Part shown: positions 24,558 to 38,002 of the stretch, piece by piece
Layout of the letters: each line of letters starts with the position of its first letter
How positions within the stretch are numbered: the first letter of the stretch is position 1
Assembly: GCF_016086655.4 (NCBI RefSeq)
Contig: NC_052136.2
Location: 17,484,001-17,548,000, forward strand
Source: Lepeophtheirus salmonis
Taxonomy: Eukaryota > Arthropoda > Copepoda > Siphonostomatoida > Caligidae
Reading direction: 5' to 3'
Length of the DNA stretch: 64,000 nt
Notes under the pieces: generated by a model
The model's database searches: none
Told to the model about the DNA's origin: nothing
Seen by the model: the letters and a program-made list of their open reading frames with translations, nothing else
Made by a program: the position numbers and the translations under genes

Positions 24558-25658
24558 TTAAAAAATTGGAAAGACAAATATTTCATACATTGATAATACA
24601 ATTTATATATTTTTCTCTTATTTCTAAATTCTTACATATTGTTCTAAAATATATAATAAATAAATAAATTTTACTAAATTTCTGTCCTAAAATTTATTAT
24701 TTTAGAACATACGAGGATGCCACTGTTTTCAAATCTCTTTATTCTTTATTTATACAGCAATGATATAACATGCAGAAAATGTATATATTCATGAATGGGC
24801 TTATTTATTTTGCGTAGTTAAATATTAGTCAAAACTACTGGTAATGATTGTATCTCAATCCATGGATATCTTGGCTTTACAACATGTATAGATATCAAAA
24901 AATATAAAGAGAATCTCCCGACGAATTATTTTCTTATAGAAGTCAAGGCACTTTTAACGGAGGATTTGAGGTTTAATGTTATAGGGAAAACGTTTTGGTA
25001 TAGTTGTATTATGTCCTATTCCAAACTCGGAAAAGGGACATAAGAAAGGCCAAAAATCCCTTTGTAGTAGTAAGCCAATTCTTCCCAAATATATAACTAT
25101 CATTCCATAATTGTTCACTGCTTAACAAAAACTAATTCAACCAACCAATATACTTAGCACTCATAAGGGGAAAATTAGTAATAACAAAACAATATCTAAC
25201 AACAAAATAAAGAGTAAATTTTTGTGTTCGTGAGGTAAAGCTGTGATATCAACTTTAGGGAATCCATGGGAGGGCTACATGACTTATTTTTCGATGGCGC
25301 CCCAGATCTGATATTCAAGAAACTGCAGTCTGGTGAGGAGGAAAGCGTCAAGAAGCCCGGAAACACGATTTCTTTTTGCTTCCTTCTCAGTTGTAATTGG
25401 TCTAATGAAGAAATTTATTTGACAATAATTGTTAGGCAAATATTTACTAAGTCAATTCCTAAGGTTTATTCACGGATCGCTAGGACACGCTGTATTGGTG
25501 ATTGTCCCTTGAAGTCTATACTAAATTACATATTTGCTTTAAATTATTAAATCCGATATATTAAAATTCACAAGATTTGCAAAATATTTAATAAAGCTGA
25601 GATTCAGTAGGTTGTCAACGATTTCACGTCATATTTATAATTTAAGAAAGCATAATAA
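24558..25658. other. Inter-arm DNA, no recognised gene
   Basis: A 94-codon plus frame at 25,266-25,550 begins MGGLHDLFFDGAPDLIFKKL and is less AT-rich than its surroundings, so a decayed exon or element fragment is possible. I do not recognise it. Nothing else is supported. Confidence 0.35.
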
Positions 25659-25681
25659 GGGAAGACAGGGTTAGTTGATAC
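25659..25681 (+). repeat. Solitary Tigger/pogo terminal-repeat-like site
   Basis: GGGAAGACAGGGTTAGTTGA followed by TAC resembles the outer terminus of the 36,852 transposon (GGGAAGGTGGGGCAAG and the subterminal GTAAGTTGATAC). It is preceded by ATAA. No second end or transposase is visible nearby, so it is probably the surviving tip of a decayed copy. Confidence 0.4.
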
Positions 25682-28600
25682 AATCGATATACTAAGGATA
25701 TAAGGATATTATAGAAACTACATAATTTATTTGCTTCTTAACTCTAAATACATTCACTAATCAGCATTCATGCAAAATCAATAGTGGGAATAGTTTCTAT
25801 TCTTCATTGAGTAGGGAAAAAATTAAGACTACTTATTATTTTTCATCAAACAATTATGTCTATTGACTCGAATATCAAGTATTGATATATTGTCTATAAT
25901 TCATAAATTTTAACTATTATATATTAAATGTTATCATATGACAACTTCTGTCAATCAGAAGAATTTTTCGGACCTTAGGGAGATGATGATGATTTTAATG
26001 ACAGCATAAAGCAAAATGTTTTCCAAGGAAGAGCATTTATGTCTGTTTTGGACGCGTTTTGAAAATATAGGACTGAAATAATCCTAGTTACTGGCTTGAA
26101 ACTAATAGCTATTAAAAAAATTAAGAGGAATATGTTCCAATCATCTATGAGGCGTTAAAATTGAATAAATTGAAGAAACAATTAAGTAAAAACCTTATAC
26201 TCTTCAAAAATACATTTAGCTCCTAATCTGAGGTTTGTGGATTTAGGAAGCATGATACATATAGCCCTCTTTTAACTTTATAAAGGATCTTTATATACCC
26301 TTTTATCATGCTTATATAAACCTAATACTTCAATATATAGTGTTAAACTAGAAGGAAAAAAACATATATTGTTAAGCCTTACACGTTTTTCCTTCCATAC
26401 TTATTTATTGATCTCATAAATGCATGAAAGATATTACAAAAATATCTTCTTTTTTTTTTTAAATATACAGAGTAATTTGGAAAGATTGTTGAAAAATTAT
26501 TTATGGTCAAGCCCAGTTTCTCCACCTTGTTTTTGAAAACAAATTTATCTAAATGAAACATTCAGTAAAGAAAACTGAGGCAAAAAAGAAGAAGAAAGTT
26601 TCAGAATTGCTCCTCACGCCAAAAATAATAATAAAAAGATTATTAGTGTATTTTTATTCGTATAGTAATAACAAGAAGAAATAAAGTCCTCGTTTTCTTT
26701 ACTTTTTTTGGACTTTTGAGAATGACGAATTTTATTGAGGATTTTTTTAAATAAATAAAAATTCGTGAGCTAGCACCAACTTTTTTTTCTGTATGTTTCA
26801 TTACAATTAATTTTACGTTGCTCTTCAATCAATACGCATATATGTCATGCCTCTCAAAAACAACTTTGATCTAAGATAAGCTAAAAATCATCGATGATCT
26901 GTCTAAAAAGGATCTAATCAAACACTGGTTTCCTCCAAAAGATAAGTTTCATTTTCATCATTGGCATAAGTATTCAAAAATTCAGGGTTTTTATATATTT
27001 TCAATATATCCCAATATAGTCCCCCATTTATGCAGAAAAAATACAAGTTTTCTTTATCCAGATTTGACTCCTCTACATAGGTATAAAAATGGGGTATGAG
27101 CGTTGTTTACTAAATGGTATTTTGTTTACATAAGAAAGGATAGTTTTGATTATTGAAAGTTTAGTAAATCTGCACAATCTTGGACATGCTGATTATTTTT
27201 TTTTGATTTTCTCATACTCTATTGCAATTTGCCTATACAAATTACATCTTACTAGATAGTACAGCCTAAAAAACGAAATATTCAATATCCATTAGTATTT
27301 GTGACTCGTCACAAGGGATATAAAAAATAATCAAATAAATTAGATTATATAATCTTTTTTTTTTGTTTTCAAAACGTGATGAGATTAAGATATTTTTTCA
27401 TTCCATGTTTTTGTTGTAGTATTATGTCCTTTCTTAGTTAATTTAATATGGATACATACATAAAAATCAACGTTCGTACATTAGTTGAATGAAAATGCCT
27501 AAAAAAAAAGTCCGTTGACTTAAAAAGGGATTTGAAATAATACATTTTTAATTTAGAGTACAATAAATCGGTCAAATCATGCTGATGATCGAGAAGTATC
27601 AGATTGATTAATTTTGTTCATTTATAAAAGGAAATCTATAAAAGAAAATTACTTTTTATTTCATGATATATTTTCTTAATTGTGTTTAAAGAGTCTCAAT
27701 CACCCTATACGTGTACATTATATTAAAAAAGCAAAACTATGGTCCTTTACGCAAACAAAGTTCCTATTTAGCTATTTAGCTAAATATTTACAATTTACTG
27801 ACCTATTCCGAGCATGGTTTAAATGTTGCGTTAGGGGCGAATCGCTCTCATTTTTACACAAAATGTAAAACTTGATCCATTGAGAGTCGTTACCTTAATA
27901 TAAATATAAATCCAACAAACCAGGGTCAAAATGGCAAAAAAATTACTTGTTTTACATTTAAGAGATATTAAGTTTTAAGTGATATACTTGACTGCCTGAG
28001 TTGTATCGTTTTCAATATTAACTTGATATGTAAGAAAATTCTTATTCCTAAATTTGAATTTTATTAATAATAAATGTATAAAATATTGACATTGCTCATA
28101 AAGACACACTCATTATCTTCAAAAATCCAGAACCTAGAGACTTTGTCTTGCTGCAAAAAGAGAAAAGACGTCTAGGGTAAATAAGCGTAGAAGATAAATC
28201 ACATTCCAAATAAGGAACGAAAACAGCGGAGAGGCGAGATGTGGAATCCAAAAGCTACAAAAACCAATATCCTGCACTTAAGTAAAGAATTGATTGTTTA
28301 CCATAATAGTAACAAAGAAAGTACCTAGAAAGATATTGATAACACCATGCAACAGTATTTTGGCTCGCAGGCTGAACCTCCCAATTCTTATTGTTATTCA
28401 AACAGTAGAACTTTCATCTGATAAAGGTTTTTTCCGTAAAAATTGGCTAAATATAAGAGAAAATAACATTGATAGATGGGAGTATACAATTTTAATATTG
28501 TAGTCCGCGCACCAAGATGTTTCTCTTTGCTTCCATTTTATTGGGCAATTTTGATATTTAGAGAGTAGAATATATAATAAATATTATTCAAAAATGATTA

Positions 28601-31600
28601 TATTTTAATTCAATATCGTTCTTGGCATTCTTTGGTGTGCTTTATCTATACTATGAGTCCAAAGAATATGCAAAAGTTATCAAAAAAGGTATTTTAGAAA
28701 AACTGTAAGGCCGATGAGGCAGAGAATAGAATATAATTAGATCCCTTAAAAAATGATTTTTGAGCTTCTCACATCTTAAAGCATGGAAAAAATGTGTAAA
28801 CTTATCAAAATGCAAAAAAGTATATTTTTGAATAGGTCTAAACAATAAACAATTCGTCAACTTATAATAAATACATAGTACATTTTCTAACTTAGTGAGA
28901 TAATACTAAGTATATAGAACAATGTCATTGACGTCACAGATTGTGTAAGAAAGCTAAACTATTTTAGAGGCATAGTTTTTGTTACGTATAGTTTTTCGAC
29001 AAAATGAACAAATTTTTTCGAAAACAAGTATAAAGAAAACTTAATTTAATGCCTTTAAAAATTTTAAAAAAAACCGAAACAATTGTACAGGAGTAGACTT
29101 GATGCCCAAAATCATGGGTATTTGAATAAAGTTAAACTATTCCATGTGGAAGATTCTTAAAAGAAGTACCTTTTACATTTTTTCCCCCTACTTTTAATAC
29201 ATTTTAAGGCTTGAGGTATAATTATGAGATAAATGACATAAAAAAAGAGATTTTTATTGACATCGATATAAGTTTTCCGAAGCTACAAAGGAATATACTC
29301 GTATAATAAAACACGGAAAATCTGAACTTATACTGTAAAATTTGTGATTTATAATCCCATATGTTGAGAAACAAATATTCACAATAGATCAATGAGACAT
29401 TGAAAGTTTTTTACACAAGGCAGCACAATTAAATTTAAAAATATATGCTGTTGAAATGGCTATTTTTTTATTTATCATTTTATTCATTTCGGAGTTGATA
29501 CTTACATTTTTCCAACATTTCTATTGATGCTCCACCTTAATTAACAAACTTAAAAATAACGTTTGTAAAATATTGTTTATTATTTTAAATTAAAAGTTAT
29601 TCTCAGGGGCATCAGACTAGGGATATTGAGAGTCCTATACCCACTAGAATCTCTACCAATCTCGTTTATTCGCCAAATGGGATGTAATAATTACTAACAC
29701 TACCTTCATAATTATGATTTTGATGAATTATCATAAAAAATAATGTAAGTATTTTCTCCCTTCAAAAAACTTATTATACACAACTTTTGATAACAAAATA
29801 TGCCATTAGTAGGTGGGAATAAAGAAGTACGTCATCAAATTGGTGAAAGATATATAATAGTAGAAATCTTAGTAAGCAAAAAATCACTTTTAAGAATATT
29901 TTAAAAATATATCCGTACTGACTGCTCTGTGTCATCTTATATGTTTGATAAGAAGGAATAATTAATATAATATCTTGGACTTACCAACGTATACTTTATT
30001 TTTTCTAGAGATTAAAACGTGGGCTGAAAAGTCATAGACTTCACACATAGATAGTACTATTTTTGTTATAAATTTCACCTCATTATTAGTTAGTTTTAAA
30101 GTCTTCAGTCTCTTTTTTATTCAATTTTCCGATACAAATATTCTCATGCAAACTTATTGCTAATATATTTGTCCATTTTTTTATTTACAAAAAATCTCAA
30201 ATTTAACAAACGATGTCAATAAAAACAGTTCATAACATATCCTATACATTTTATTATCAGCTTTCGATTTTTTCCCTTATTTTCTTCATATTAGTGTTTT
30301 GAACATTGCCTGATTGAATTTGAAATATCTTTTGTTAAGTTGTGAACAATTACTCAGCAATTATTTCATAGCTGAGAAAAACTAGCTAGCTATCAACTGT
30401 TTTTAGATTTTTTTTTTCTAAAGTAAAAGAGATACAATTAAGATTACGACGTAATATGGATATGTGAATAGAAAGTATTAAGATATAAATTTGACATTTG
30501 TCATAAAGAAAGGATAAGAATGAGTTATACAAAAAAAAAAGTTTTAATCCAACTAATTATTGAATATCTAGAAATATAATTTATTTTTGTATCCGTAATA
30601 GTTTAGACATCAGTTTAACCCAATGGACACATGTACAACAAGAGGAAATACACGTAATATGTGGATGTAACGACGAGTCGGAGACAAAAATTCCTTATTT
30701 TATTTTTGCTTTTTGATTCAAGGGTATTCAAAAAGTAAATTATATTTATATTATTTCTAACGGTATAAATAAATGTACAATAAAAAATATGGACGTTGCT
30801 CTTGTCAAGTCTACTTGAATCCACATTAGGGATGTAGTTCCTCCAAAATTAGAAATCCTTGTCAGAATCAACAGAACCTAATTTTTGTACTGCAGCTAGG
30901 TAAGTCTAACTAAAAAAAAAAATTTAAGCAAATTTGGTTAACGTTTACCTCAAGAACAATTACAAATTCTAAGCGTGGATGAAGCAAAAAAAAAAAAAAT
31001 TGTGCGTTATTTTTAAAACATGTTGTATAATAAAATATTACGTTGAACAAAAAATAGTTTTGATGTTTTATAATTTTTTTTGTGACTCTAATTTCTTTGA
31101 TTGTAGAGAATAATAAATGATCGAGCCTAGATCGTTTATTAAATATAAAATACATTATTAAATTTCAGTACAGAAAATAAAAAAAATAAAACCTTTCTCC
31201 TTCATTTCTTATGAATGATGATCTTTCTAATATAATATAAAATGAAATTTAGAATGTAAATATTGCATTTATATTCTAACAGGATAAATAACCTCTTTTT
31301 CTTCAAAAGCTTAACTTATTTAGAGGGTTGCAGTATATATATATTTAAATCATCGTAAGAATCCGAAGGTCCTTTTTATAGTTCTGCAATAACGTCAGTT
31401 GAATACATATGTATACAGATATCAAATTTTACTGCGTTTCCATTTTTTTATTTCAATTAGGTATTACTGATAGACTAATTTGCATTCACAGGGCGCACTT
31501 TGTTCATTAATAGTATTGGTAAATATTTGAGTGTTGGGTTAAATTATTCCCTAGCATCAGTCATTATTTTGTTGGTATATCAAGAACCTCAATTATCCAT

Positions 31601-31739
31601 CTCCGAACGATAGACTAGAAGCAAAGAAGAAGATACCCTTCAGCTCTACAAAACGTTGTGCACTGAGGCTTTTGTTAGAGCTGGTAATTCTCAACATAAG
31701 TAAGGGAAGGGATAAAGGTTTTGAAAGTTCATTTAACAT
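25682..31739. other. Inter-arm DNA, no recognised gene
   Basis: About 6 kb of AT-rich sequence with no domain-bearing frame. Around 30,013-30,140 the sequence GTGGGCTGAAAAGTC and downstream bases look like a single mariner terminal region, but no partner or transposase is seen. Short frames on both strands (26,379; 28,294; 28,651; 30,615; 30,910) look random. Confidence 0.45.
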
Positions 31740-31868
31740 GGTGCCTTAAATAAAGTAAGGCCAATTTCTAAGCTTTTTTATGCTACAAAGATCGATCTGT
31801 TTAGCAAAAATATAGTACAAGAATTACATGTTTGTGACTGGATAGCTGGAGAAACTAAATAGCTTTAT

Positions 31869-32200
31869 ATGTTTTTTATTTTGGGTTACCTGTGTTGGGG
31901 GTTTACAGCTCCAGTTCCTTCAGCAGTACCTTTGAAAGATCTCATACCAGTCAATAACTATATCAGTTGTATGAAGATTTATAAAAGTTGTGTAGATGCA
32001 GCAATCAAGGCATTCTCGGCACATTTGTGGTACCTAACTGAAGAACTCGTACCATTAATATTATTTCTTGATCAAATTAGAAATGACATAAAAGCATACA
32101 TGGTATCGAATTTACATACTTTAAAACAAAGACTTTGCAGCTAGAGGCATGGCTCAAGATATTTCCTTCCAAATCAAAGAAACAAAAAGGAAAAAAAAAA
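31869..32200 (+). pseudogene. Unnamed multi-copy family B, N-terminal-side fragment
   Basis: The plus frame contains SCVDAAIKAFSAHLWYLTEE followed by LVPLILF and later KAYMVSNLHTL. From memory, the pattern A..KF..HLWYLSEELV.LAFFD..V....K..MV characterises an uncharacterised protein family, multi-copy in cnidarians, insects and copepods, that has no domain name I can give. The fragment ends at the stop near 32,142, before a run of lysine codons. A second fragment, matching the middle and C-terminal part of the same family as I remember it, lies at 55.8-56.7 kb. The function is unknown; multi-copy behaviour suggests a mobile element passenger. The upstream boundary is uncertain. Confidence 0.45.
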
Positions 32201-34086
32201 GTAGTTAGTATTTAAAAGAGGACGAATGATCTATGTGTTTATTTCATGTATGTAAAGTAGTTACTAATTTAATTATGATTCTAAATTTATATTATTATTT
32301 AGAGATTATAATTTGTAAAAAAGGAGGTAAATAAAAAGGAAAAACTATTTTTTTTCCTATTTTTTTCCTTAACTGAAGATTAATTATAATGTCTTCTTTA
32401 TATAATTAACCGTGCGATCACTTATTACTTGATACAATCAAGGAAAGAGATGTGACAAAAAAATTATAAAACAAGATAATCTTTATTTGATTATTGAACT
32501 ATGTTATTTTTTTATGTTTTTTATACCATAATAAAAAAGTTGTTTTTTATAAATACCATAATAAAAAAGTTGTTTTTTTTCATACACTTTTAGGAATTTC
32601 AATTGTGCTGGGGGTAAATATTAACCAAATATGCTAATTTTTTTTAATTGTGTTCTATTTACCTAGTTGCAGTAACAAAATTTGGTTCGGCATCATTTGC
32701 ATGCTTCTAAAAACAGGAAATGTTTGTCAAAATCGTTCCCAAAACTTTAAAAGACTGTTCAAGATTCCTTAATTTCTATAGTTCAAAAAAAAAATATATA
32801 TATATATCCTGCAGTCTTTGAGAAAATCGATATCTCACGTAGAACTTTCCATTTTTTTATTTTCTCAAAAACAAAAAGAAGAAGTTTGTATTTCAATAAT
32901 CCATATAAAGTGTAGTACAGTATTTTTACCCACAATTTGTAAAGGTTCAATAAAAATATTTAGAAATTTAATTTCTGCTTTTTTATATATTCTCGAGGTG
33001 AAATTAATTATTTTTGTTGGAAAGTATTTTTTTTTAAATCTAAAATATCAGGTAGTTGAATAAACTTTTTGAAAGGATAAGTTTTATAGAACTAAACATT
33101 AATTATTATTAATTTTTTACGTTATCCCTTAGAAATGGATCTTTTCTATTTAAATAAAGATAATAATATGTATAGTGCGGACCTTTCTGAAGCCTCCTTT
33201 ATTGAACAGCATAATTTTGGAAATAGTGAATTATAAATTGAAAAGTTATTGCTTTAATATAAAGTTTAAACTCAGTTGTGTAAAAATATCAATATTTTTA
33301 ACCTGATTTTTATTAATTTTTAAAACTTATTCTTAATTTTTATCTCTATTCTTGGAAAAAAACAGATCGATTTACTTTTTTTCCTCATTTTCGTTAACAC
33401 CGGTTCCTTTACTTATGTTATATATTAATTTACGATGTTAGGTAACAAAATATTTTCTTTTTTTTAAATTTAAAAGTAATTATTCTAGAAATTCTTATAT
33501 TTATCCAATCTAAATGAAGGTGCACAAAACGTAAAAGGTGTGTAGAATGTCCAACCATTTTTTTAAATGAAGATCATGGTTGTATTGACACAAATCTTGA
33601 AATAATGTTTTAGATACCTGTTTGAATTAGATTTATAGGGGTAGAAGAAAAATTGCAAAAAGTAATTAGTTTATATCATGAAACAATTTGAGAAATTTCT
33701 TAATTTTATAATTAAATTTTGATTAAATTTACACTCTTATTTAATAGTAATAACTACTTTTCATATTAGCCCTATCAGTGAGGTAAGTTCCCTAAAAAAA
33801 TTAAGTACATCAACAAGCCACGCTCTTCCCTTTCTCCAAATAAAGAGAAAAAATATGTTACCATGAATAATCAGGAAAGGCTTCTAATTTGAACTATTTT
33901 CTGGAGGTAATTCATTCTATTTTATATAATTCTCTAACTAAATCAAAAAATCTTCAACATTGGAATGAAAGGATGATAATATAAATGAGCAAGATCAATT
34001 TTTACAATATCAGTTGATCAACAAACCGTCATAGAGTGGCTACGTCTTGCGGAAAAATAATACAACTATAAAAATGTACGGAATAT
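32201..34086. other. AT-rich inter-arm DNA with a short tandem repeat
   Basis: At 32,523-32,580 a 30-bp unit containing ATACCATAATAAAAAAGTTG occurs twice in tandem. The rest is AT-rich, with homopolymer runs and a short TA run at 32,795, and shows no gene. Confidence 0.5.
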
Positions 34087-34088
34087 TA

Positions 34089-34785
34089 GGTTGGAAAAAC
34101 AGTAATTTCGTATTTCCTACCCCTTTTTTTAACTCAGTATATCTTGTTCATTATTGCTCAATTCTGATGGTATGATAGAGCATTTTAAACCCGTAAGTGT
34201 GTAATATGAACACCTTTCAAACAGTACTGTGCTTGGCTAGTTAAGACGTGAATTATTCTGTGCCGTGTATGAATGTCTCAAAGGAAGAAATTGCTTTTAT
34301 TGTACATTTTTACTACCTGAAAGTGAAAAACGATTCATACGCAACCAAGAAAATTTTCTATCTATACGGGGCGATCGAACTGAAGTGTGCATCATTGGTG
34401 AATAGGAGATAACAAGACATTATCAAGACAACGCCAGGCTGCAAAAATCTTTGATGACGCGCCAGAAGCTCTGAGAGGGAAGGTCTTAGGCATCCATCAT
34501 ACAGTCCTGACCTGACACCAAGCGACTACCACCTTTACCAGTGTATGGCCAACGCGATTGGGGGTACAAATTTGGCTACAATAGAGGCCTCTGAAAATTA
34601 ATTGTCCTATTTTTTTTCTGATAAGGACAAGGGATTCTACGAAAAGGGCATTATGAAGTTGGATTCTTGTTGGCAACAAGTTATCAAACAGAACGGGGCA
34701 TAGTTGGTCTAAATCAGAAGATTATGAAACTTCTTTTGAAGCATTGAAATAAAGTAAAAAATACGAAAGTACTTTTTCCCCAAAC
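34089..34785 (+). mobile_element. Mariner element, internally deleted
   Basis: The 697-bp element begins GGTTGGAAAAACAGTAATTT and, on the other strand, begins GTTTGGGGAAAAAGTACTTT; both continue CGTATTT. TA flanks both sides (34,087-34,088 and 34,786-34,787). An N-terminal stretch near 34,270-34,380 (VHFYYLKVKNDSYATKKIFY) is followed, after a large deletion, by PSYSPDLTPSDYHLYQCMAN around 34,490. That block carries the third catalytic aspartate in the DD34D style of mariner. The C-terminal GIMKLDSCWQQVIKQNGA then leads to the right end. The first two catalytic aspartates are missing. It is a non-autonomous fossil that keeps both ends. Confidence 0.88.
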
Positions 34786-34787
34786 TA

Positions 34788-36394
34788 TAACATATAGGAG
34801 TATGTTACTCTCATAGACAGTAATGTTAAAATTATTTTCACCTGAACCATTTTTTTAACCAAAGTTTAAACAATTAGCAACAGACAGACGACACACTAAC
34901 TTGATGATAATACATTTATTTCATACCCTATTTGAAATGTAAGGACTCAATTGCTTGATATAGTTTATAAATACCTTCTTTTGCACTCCATGATTCATTG
35001 TAAAAAAAGTGTTTTTAAAGATAAATATTCCAATTAACAAAAGATTAGTATTAATAGATCCAATTAAGTCGATGATAATATTTTTTCCAAGCATCAATAA
35101 AGAAATCCTAAATGTTTATTCACTAATTAAATACCAAAATGTGACTATGGTATTTAATGTAACTTTTTGCACGTGCTTTTCAATCAATTATGAGTTTATA
35201 TACCTATTGCAAGACAATGCATTTAACAAATATTCAAATTAAAGAATGCATTTTTATGCAATTTCCCTTAAGGAAAACAAATCAGAAATTATATGTAATG
35301 AGGAAATATGTTTTCTAGGTAGTTGATACTATCGTAATTCCTTTAAATGTGTGCACTGAGTCAAGATAAAGTAGGCGATATAGCCTCCATGGAAAAATGA
35401 ATATTCATTAGAAATAGGGTTTTCCAACTTAATACGATATTAGCTTACTTACAATACTACAAATACTGTCTGGTACAATATATATAAAATACAACTGATA
35501 TCTTAAAATTAACTTGAATTTTTAATAAGAAAAATATATTAACAAGACTTTGAGATCCATTTGCTCACAATATTTAAGAAATATATATATTTATATCTAT
35601 GTACCATGGTTTTGATAGCGAATGTCTATGAGTAATAACGCTAGAAATTATAACTTATAAATAAAGTTGTGTTGATGAAAAAAAAAAAAAAACACTAATT
35701 CTGTATGTTTTGTTTTTTGTCTAAATCATGTATATGTTATTAATTAATGTGTTTAAATCTTAAAATTTGGATAAAATATAAAGACTTGTATTTTTAAAGG
35801 GAAATAAAAAAATAATAATCTATAAAAAGATAGAAAAATATATATAATTTGCTTCAAAAACATATTTCTTATATTGATCATAAACTAGTTTTTACTATAA
35901 TTATGTAGAAGATATAGACTTGGAAATTAGTGCTACACCTGTTTAGGTAAAAATAAGACTTTGAAGTATGTCCAGGCGGTAAAGGGTTAACGACATTCTC
36001 TATTTATAAAAATCCTTCTTTGAGGTTCTTTGAGAAAACTGAGGAATTGAATTGTTTTTATTTTCTAAGGCATACTTTATCACTTCATGTTTTGATGTAG
36101 GAATATAAACTATAATATTTTCACATAATATCATCATTCTTTAAGTAAGTTGTCTTGAAGGATTTTTAAGTTATTGTAGAGTACAAACAAAACAGATTCA
36201 GCTTTGAGCCTTCTCTATTACAGGTTTGTTGAAGATAACAATATACTTATAGCGATAAAAAATTGTTTACTTGACGATATACATTTTGAATTTGTATGTA
36301 AGGATTTCTATAACTAAGAAACTACAGTACTTTTTTAAAACATAACAAAAACAACTGTTTAGAGAATTTAGCTGCATAGCTGAATAGCAATCAA
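34788..36394. other. AT-rich inter-arm DNA, nothing recognised
   Basis: Short frames such as 35,009-35,242 show no domain. No element ends or RNA genes are seen. Confidence 0.5.
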
Positions 36395-36849
36395 ATGATG
36401 TATTATCAACATCTAAGAGTTAAGTGGTTTACAAACTACAATCCAAAGTCTAAGAGTCTTCAAGACGATTTTTGATTAAATTCTAGTTATGTCTAGTTAA
36501 ACCTCCTGCTTTGGGTGTGTACAGTTACCAACATTCTACAGTTCTTCAATATGATGCCTTAAGGAAAAACGGGCTTGGTTATGCCCTACTTCAAAAACAA
36601 AATTATATTTGGCGTTTAATACAATGCGGTACTAGATTTTTTTCTAATGCAGAATCAAGATATACATACAATGGTAGAACTTGAAGCCTTCGCAATTCTC
36701 TGGGCAGTTATAAATTGTAATCTTTAATTTATTGGACTGAAGCATTTTACTGTGATAATTGATCATAAGCCTCTTCTATCTATTTTTAATTCACTACTAA
36801 CAACATTGACAATGTTAAAATACAAAATTATCGTATGAAGTTAATGACG
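36395..36849 (+). pseudogene. Gypsy reverse transcriptase end and RNase H, right copy
   Basis: Frames read VKWFTNYNPKSKSLQDDF (end of the reverse transcriptase), then [55 protein letters not shown] and a last block ending [18 protein letters not shown] and IDHKPL correspond to the RNase H active-site blocks of Ty3/Gypsy elements. Several frameshifts and stops break the chain. The coding run stops at the TA beside the pogo element and resumes at 38,644 as YNFTLESEKGKNHTIPDAIY. This shows that the transposon landed inside this Gypsy element. The 5' LTR, gag, protease and most of the reverse transcriptase are absent upstream. Confidence 0.85.
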
Positions 36850-37247
36850 TAGGGAAGGTGGGGCAAGTCACTACCTCCGGGTAAGTTGATACACCACTTA
36901 ATATGAGAGAACTATAGAAAATTCAGAGTTGTTTACTTTTAACATTTTGATGGGGACACTATTACAACTTCTCATTAAATTTTATATGAAGATTCAGTAA
37001 AATGGACAAGATTTAAGGATTAAAATTTATATATTTGTCAAAGTTGCATATTTGATGTCACTTAATTTTTGGGTTCATATATATGTTTTAAATGCTTATC
37101 TTATTAATTTTCACATGTTGGAATTGTTCATTAAACATGTGTGAATCATTGGAATAATTAAATTCGAGCATATTTTTTCCGTTTACTTCTTGATGACTTT
37201 TGAACTGAATGGCATAGGGTTGGGTCAAGTTGAGACAATTTGTAAGG

Positions 37248-37275
37248 GGCAAGTTGATACATGTATCAACTTGCC
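37248..37275. promoter_or_regulatory. Perfect 28-bp palindrome in pogo-like element
   Basis: The half-site GGCAAGTTGATACA is followed by its exact reverse complement. It is a head-to-head pair of the subterminal motif of this element and lies just upstream of the transposase frame. It may bind the transposase, mark a former element end, or be both. The left arm has lost the outer ten bases through its 265-bp deletion. Confidence 0.85.
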
Positions 37276-37291
37276 GATTTAACATCCCACT

Positions 37292-38002
37292 TTGAGGAAA
37301 CCACAGGGTACATCCCTTGCTCGCCAAATTGCCTTCAACAAGCTAGCAGCTCAGACCTTTTATGGATTACTCAGTGAAGTAATGATTGAAAAAAAGTTAT
37401 CTCCTGATGGAATATACAACATTGATGAAACTGGGTTGACTACTCTCCAGGTGCCTGGCAAGGTGTTGAGTACACTTGCTAAAAAGCAAGTTGGTGCAAC
37501 TAAGAGGAGAACTAGTGATTGTTTATTGTGGAGTCAATGCCCAAGGACAACAAATGTCTTCTTGAATTGCACCGTGTCTGGAGCTAAAGGTGTAGCTATT
37601 AAATCTGTCTATATGAACTCTGAGCTCTTTTTGAAAGAATATCTACCTCATTTTATCAAGCATGCTACATGCTCAAATGCAGATCTTGTCCTTTTGATTC
37701 AGGATAATCCCCGTTCCAATATTTCTATTGAAGCTGTGACACTCTGTAAGGGGTATGGAATTATTATTTTGATCTTGACTCCCGATACTTCACATAGACT
37801 ACAGCTACTGGATGTTAGCTGCTATGGTCCACTTAAAAATTACTTCAATCATAGCATGGACGCCTGCCAAAGATTTAATCACGGAAAAAGGGTCTCAATC
37901 TATGTGTTGGCTAAGCTTTCTAGCCAACCAATACTTCAAGTTTTAAAGCCTGCTAATATTCTATCAGGCTTTAGAAACAAATGTATATGTATTCCCTTTT
38001 AA
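37292..38002 (+). pseudogene. Pogo/jerky-like DDE_1 transposase, N-terminally truncated
   Basis: A 236-codon open frame encodes most of the catalytic domain. It shows RKPQGTSLARQIAFNK, then YNIDETGLTTLQ (first Asp), VLLIQDNPRS (second Asp), LILTPDTSHRLQLLDVS (third Asp) and YGPLKNYF. Family members normally have HTH_psq and CENPB DNA-binding domains upstream and run to about 450-550 residues. Here the frame begins with TTG, has no ATG, and lacks both domains. The usual DNH after the second Asp reads DNP here, but DNH in the left copy. The frame is uninterrupted, unlike the left copy. It may be a truncated fossil or the 3' exon of a spliced gene whose first exon is lost. Confidence 0.85.

Noticed and set aside
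25266..25550. 94-codon frame beginning MGGLHDLFF
   Set aside because: Not rejected as impossible, but no domain, homologue or splice context could be recognised, so it is not called as a gene.
34497..34679. Minus-strand 60-codon frame
   Set aside because: It lies opposite the mariner SPDLTPSDYHL block, which is the real reading.
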